Assembly: GCA_934691925.1 (NCBI GenBank)
Contig: CAKUTI010000031.1
Span: forward strand, 1-22,261
Length of the DNA stretch: 22,261 nucleotides
Reading direction: 5' to 3'
Origin: an uncultured Treponema sp.
GTDB lineage: Bacteria; Spirochaetota; Spirochaetia; Treponematales; Treponemataceae
Made by a program: the position numbers and the translations under genes. Under the pieces are notes generated by a model, which was not told where the DNA came from, made no database searches, and worked only from the letters and a program-made list of their open reading frames with translations. Below are positions 21,561 through 22,261 of the stretch, one piece after another (position 1 is the first letter of the stretch; every line of letters begins with the position of its first letter).

Positions 21561-22163
21561 ATGAAATTATCGAACAAGTTCACATTGGCAAGAGCCATAT
21601 TTGCACCAATTTTTTTTCTGATTTTTAATATTCCGGCTTGGCTAAATTCTGATATTTTGTCAAAAATTTCCGCCTTCATTATGATTCCGCTTCTTGCGGT
21701 TTTTGAGCTGACAGATTATTGGGACGGACATTATGCGCGGAAAAACAGCGAGGTAAGCGACTTCGGAAAGATTTTTGACCCGTTTGCGGATGTGATTTTG
21801 AATCTGACGGTTTTTATGTGTGCCGTTGCCAGCGGATATATGCCGATTGTTCTTTTTGCGCTGATTCTTTACCGCGAATTCAGCCAGAGTTTCTTGAGAA
21901 TGGCCGCGCTGAAAAACGGAATCGCAATCGCCGCGAAAAAAGGCGGGAAATTCAAGACTGTCTTCTATATATTCTCAGGATTTTTCTTTTTGGCGATTGA
22001 GACCTATTCGCGACTGGGACTTTCTTTCTTTTCTGACGGATTTATTCACGGTTGCAAAATCGCCGCAATTGTGATGTTTGTGCTTTGCACATTGTTCAGC
22101 TGGACATCATTTTTGGATTATATAAAGTCGTTTTATCCAGCGATAACAGGCAAGAAAAAGTAA
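21561..22163 (+). CDS. pgsA: CDP-alcohol phosphatidyltransferase (PgsA-like)
   Basis: 200 residues from the ATG at 21561; an in-frame TTG 48 bases upstream is less likely because the family starts at about this point. It is an integral membrane protein with about six hydrophobic segments. The catalytic signature DGx2ARx8Gx3Dx3D is complete: D55-G56, A59-R60, G69, D73, D77. The family transfers a phosphatidyl group from CDP-diacylglycerol to an alcohol; with the N-terminal KFTLARAIFAP pattern the most likely product is phosphatidylglycerol phosphate, but inositol- or other alcohol-specific members cannot be excluded. A strong terminator follows 20 bases after the stop. Confidence 0.85.
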   Translation: MKLSNKFTLARAIFAPIFFLIFNIPAWLNSDILSKISAFIMIPLLAVFELTDYWDGHYARKNSEVSDFGKIFDPFADVILNLTVFMCAVASGYMPIVLFALILYREFSQSFLRMAALKNGIAIAAKKGGKFKTVFYIFSGFFFLAIETYSRLGLSFFSDGFIHGCKIAAIVMFVLCTLFSWTSFLDYIKSFYPAITGKKK

Positions 22164-22182
22164 GATCTTATGTGTGAGACGG

Positions 22183-22221
22183 AAAAAAGGGCGCGTGCCG
22201 GGGTGTCACGCGCCCTTTTTT
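22183..22221 (+). terminator. Strong rho-independent terminator
   Basis: AAAAAAGGGCGCGTG pairs perfectly with CACGCGCCCTTTTTT around a nine-base loop. It ends the phosphatidyltransferase unit and, having A and T flanks on both sides, can work from either strand. Confidence 0.95.
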
Positions 22222-22261
22222 ATGCTTGCAGACGTGCAGCTGGGAAAGTGAAAGTGGGAGA

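Overview
The window looks like a chromosomal segment of a host-associated spirochaete of the genus Treponema (gut or rumen type). The reasons are the gene order hpf - hprK - HPr - lexA - holA, an XPB-type helicase followed by its large partner gene, an MgtC-like membrane protein, treponemal-style lipoprotein and LysM proteins, and A/T-rich intergenic DNA. The genus is an inference from gene content and style; no rRNA or marker search was possible.

Left edge (1-610): a decayed fragment of a type III restriction helicase is followed by a non-coding array of nine 22-bp tandem repeats. Positions 611-5090: cytidine deaminase (minus), a TrmN6/YfiC-like methyltransferase, an ApbE lipoprotein, a divergent dicarboxylate/amino-acid symporter (minus) and an unrecognised protein with a degenerate short-chain-dehydrogenase-like layout. 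Positions 5091-10434: an MgtC/SapB-family membrane protein, an XPB-type helicase, and a 728-residue protein that shares a domain with the N-terminus of that helicase. Two copies of a dispersed palindromic repeat lie in opposite orientation on either side of the mgtC-like and XPB genes. A long imperfect inverted repeat follows the 728-residue gene.

Positions 10435-14285: RecQ helicase (minus), tRNA-Leu(CAA) with its own promoter and terminator, and a ComM/YifB AAA+ ATPase (minus). Positions 14286-14644 are a non-coding A-tract-rich, probably curved region plus the promoter and leader of hpf. Positions 14645-18113: hibernation factor, HPr kinase/phosphorylase, HPr, LexA and the DNA polymerase III delta subunit, all on the plus strand. 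Positions 18257-20007: a lipoprotein and a LysM protein that are translationally coupled. Positions 20062-22163: a Nudix hydrolase (minus), a cytidylate-kinase-like protein and a CDP-alcohol phosphatidyltransferase, ending in a strong terminator.

The main themes are genome maintenance (XPB module, RecQ, LexA, HolA, ComM), carbon/stress signalling (HprK, HPr, Hpf) and the cell envelope. The most interesting observation is that the protein beside bacterial XPB has the architecture of the eukaryotic TFIIH subunit p52/Tfb2. It combines an N-terminal winged-helix-like region with a domain homologous to the XPB N-terminal domain, which suggests a two-component bacterial XPB-p52-like machine. A second theme is that about six genes have a -10 box only 6-9 nt before the start codon and no Shine-Dalgarno sequence, which predicts leaderless mRNAs.
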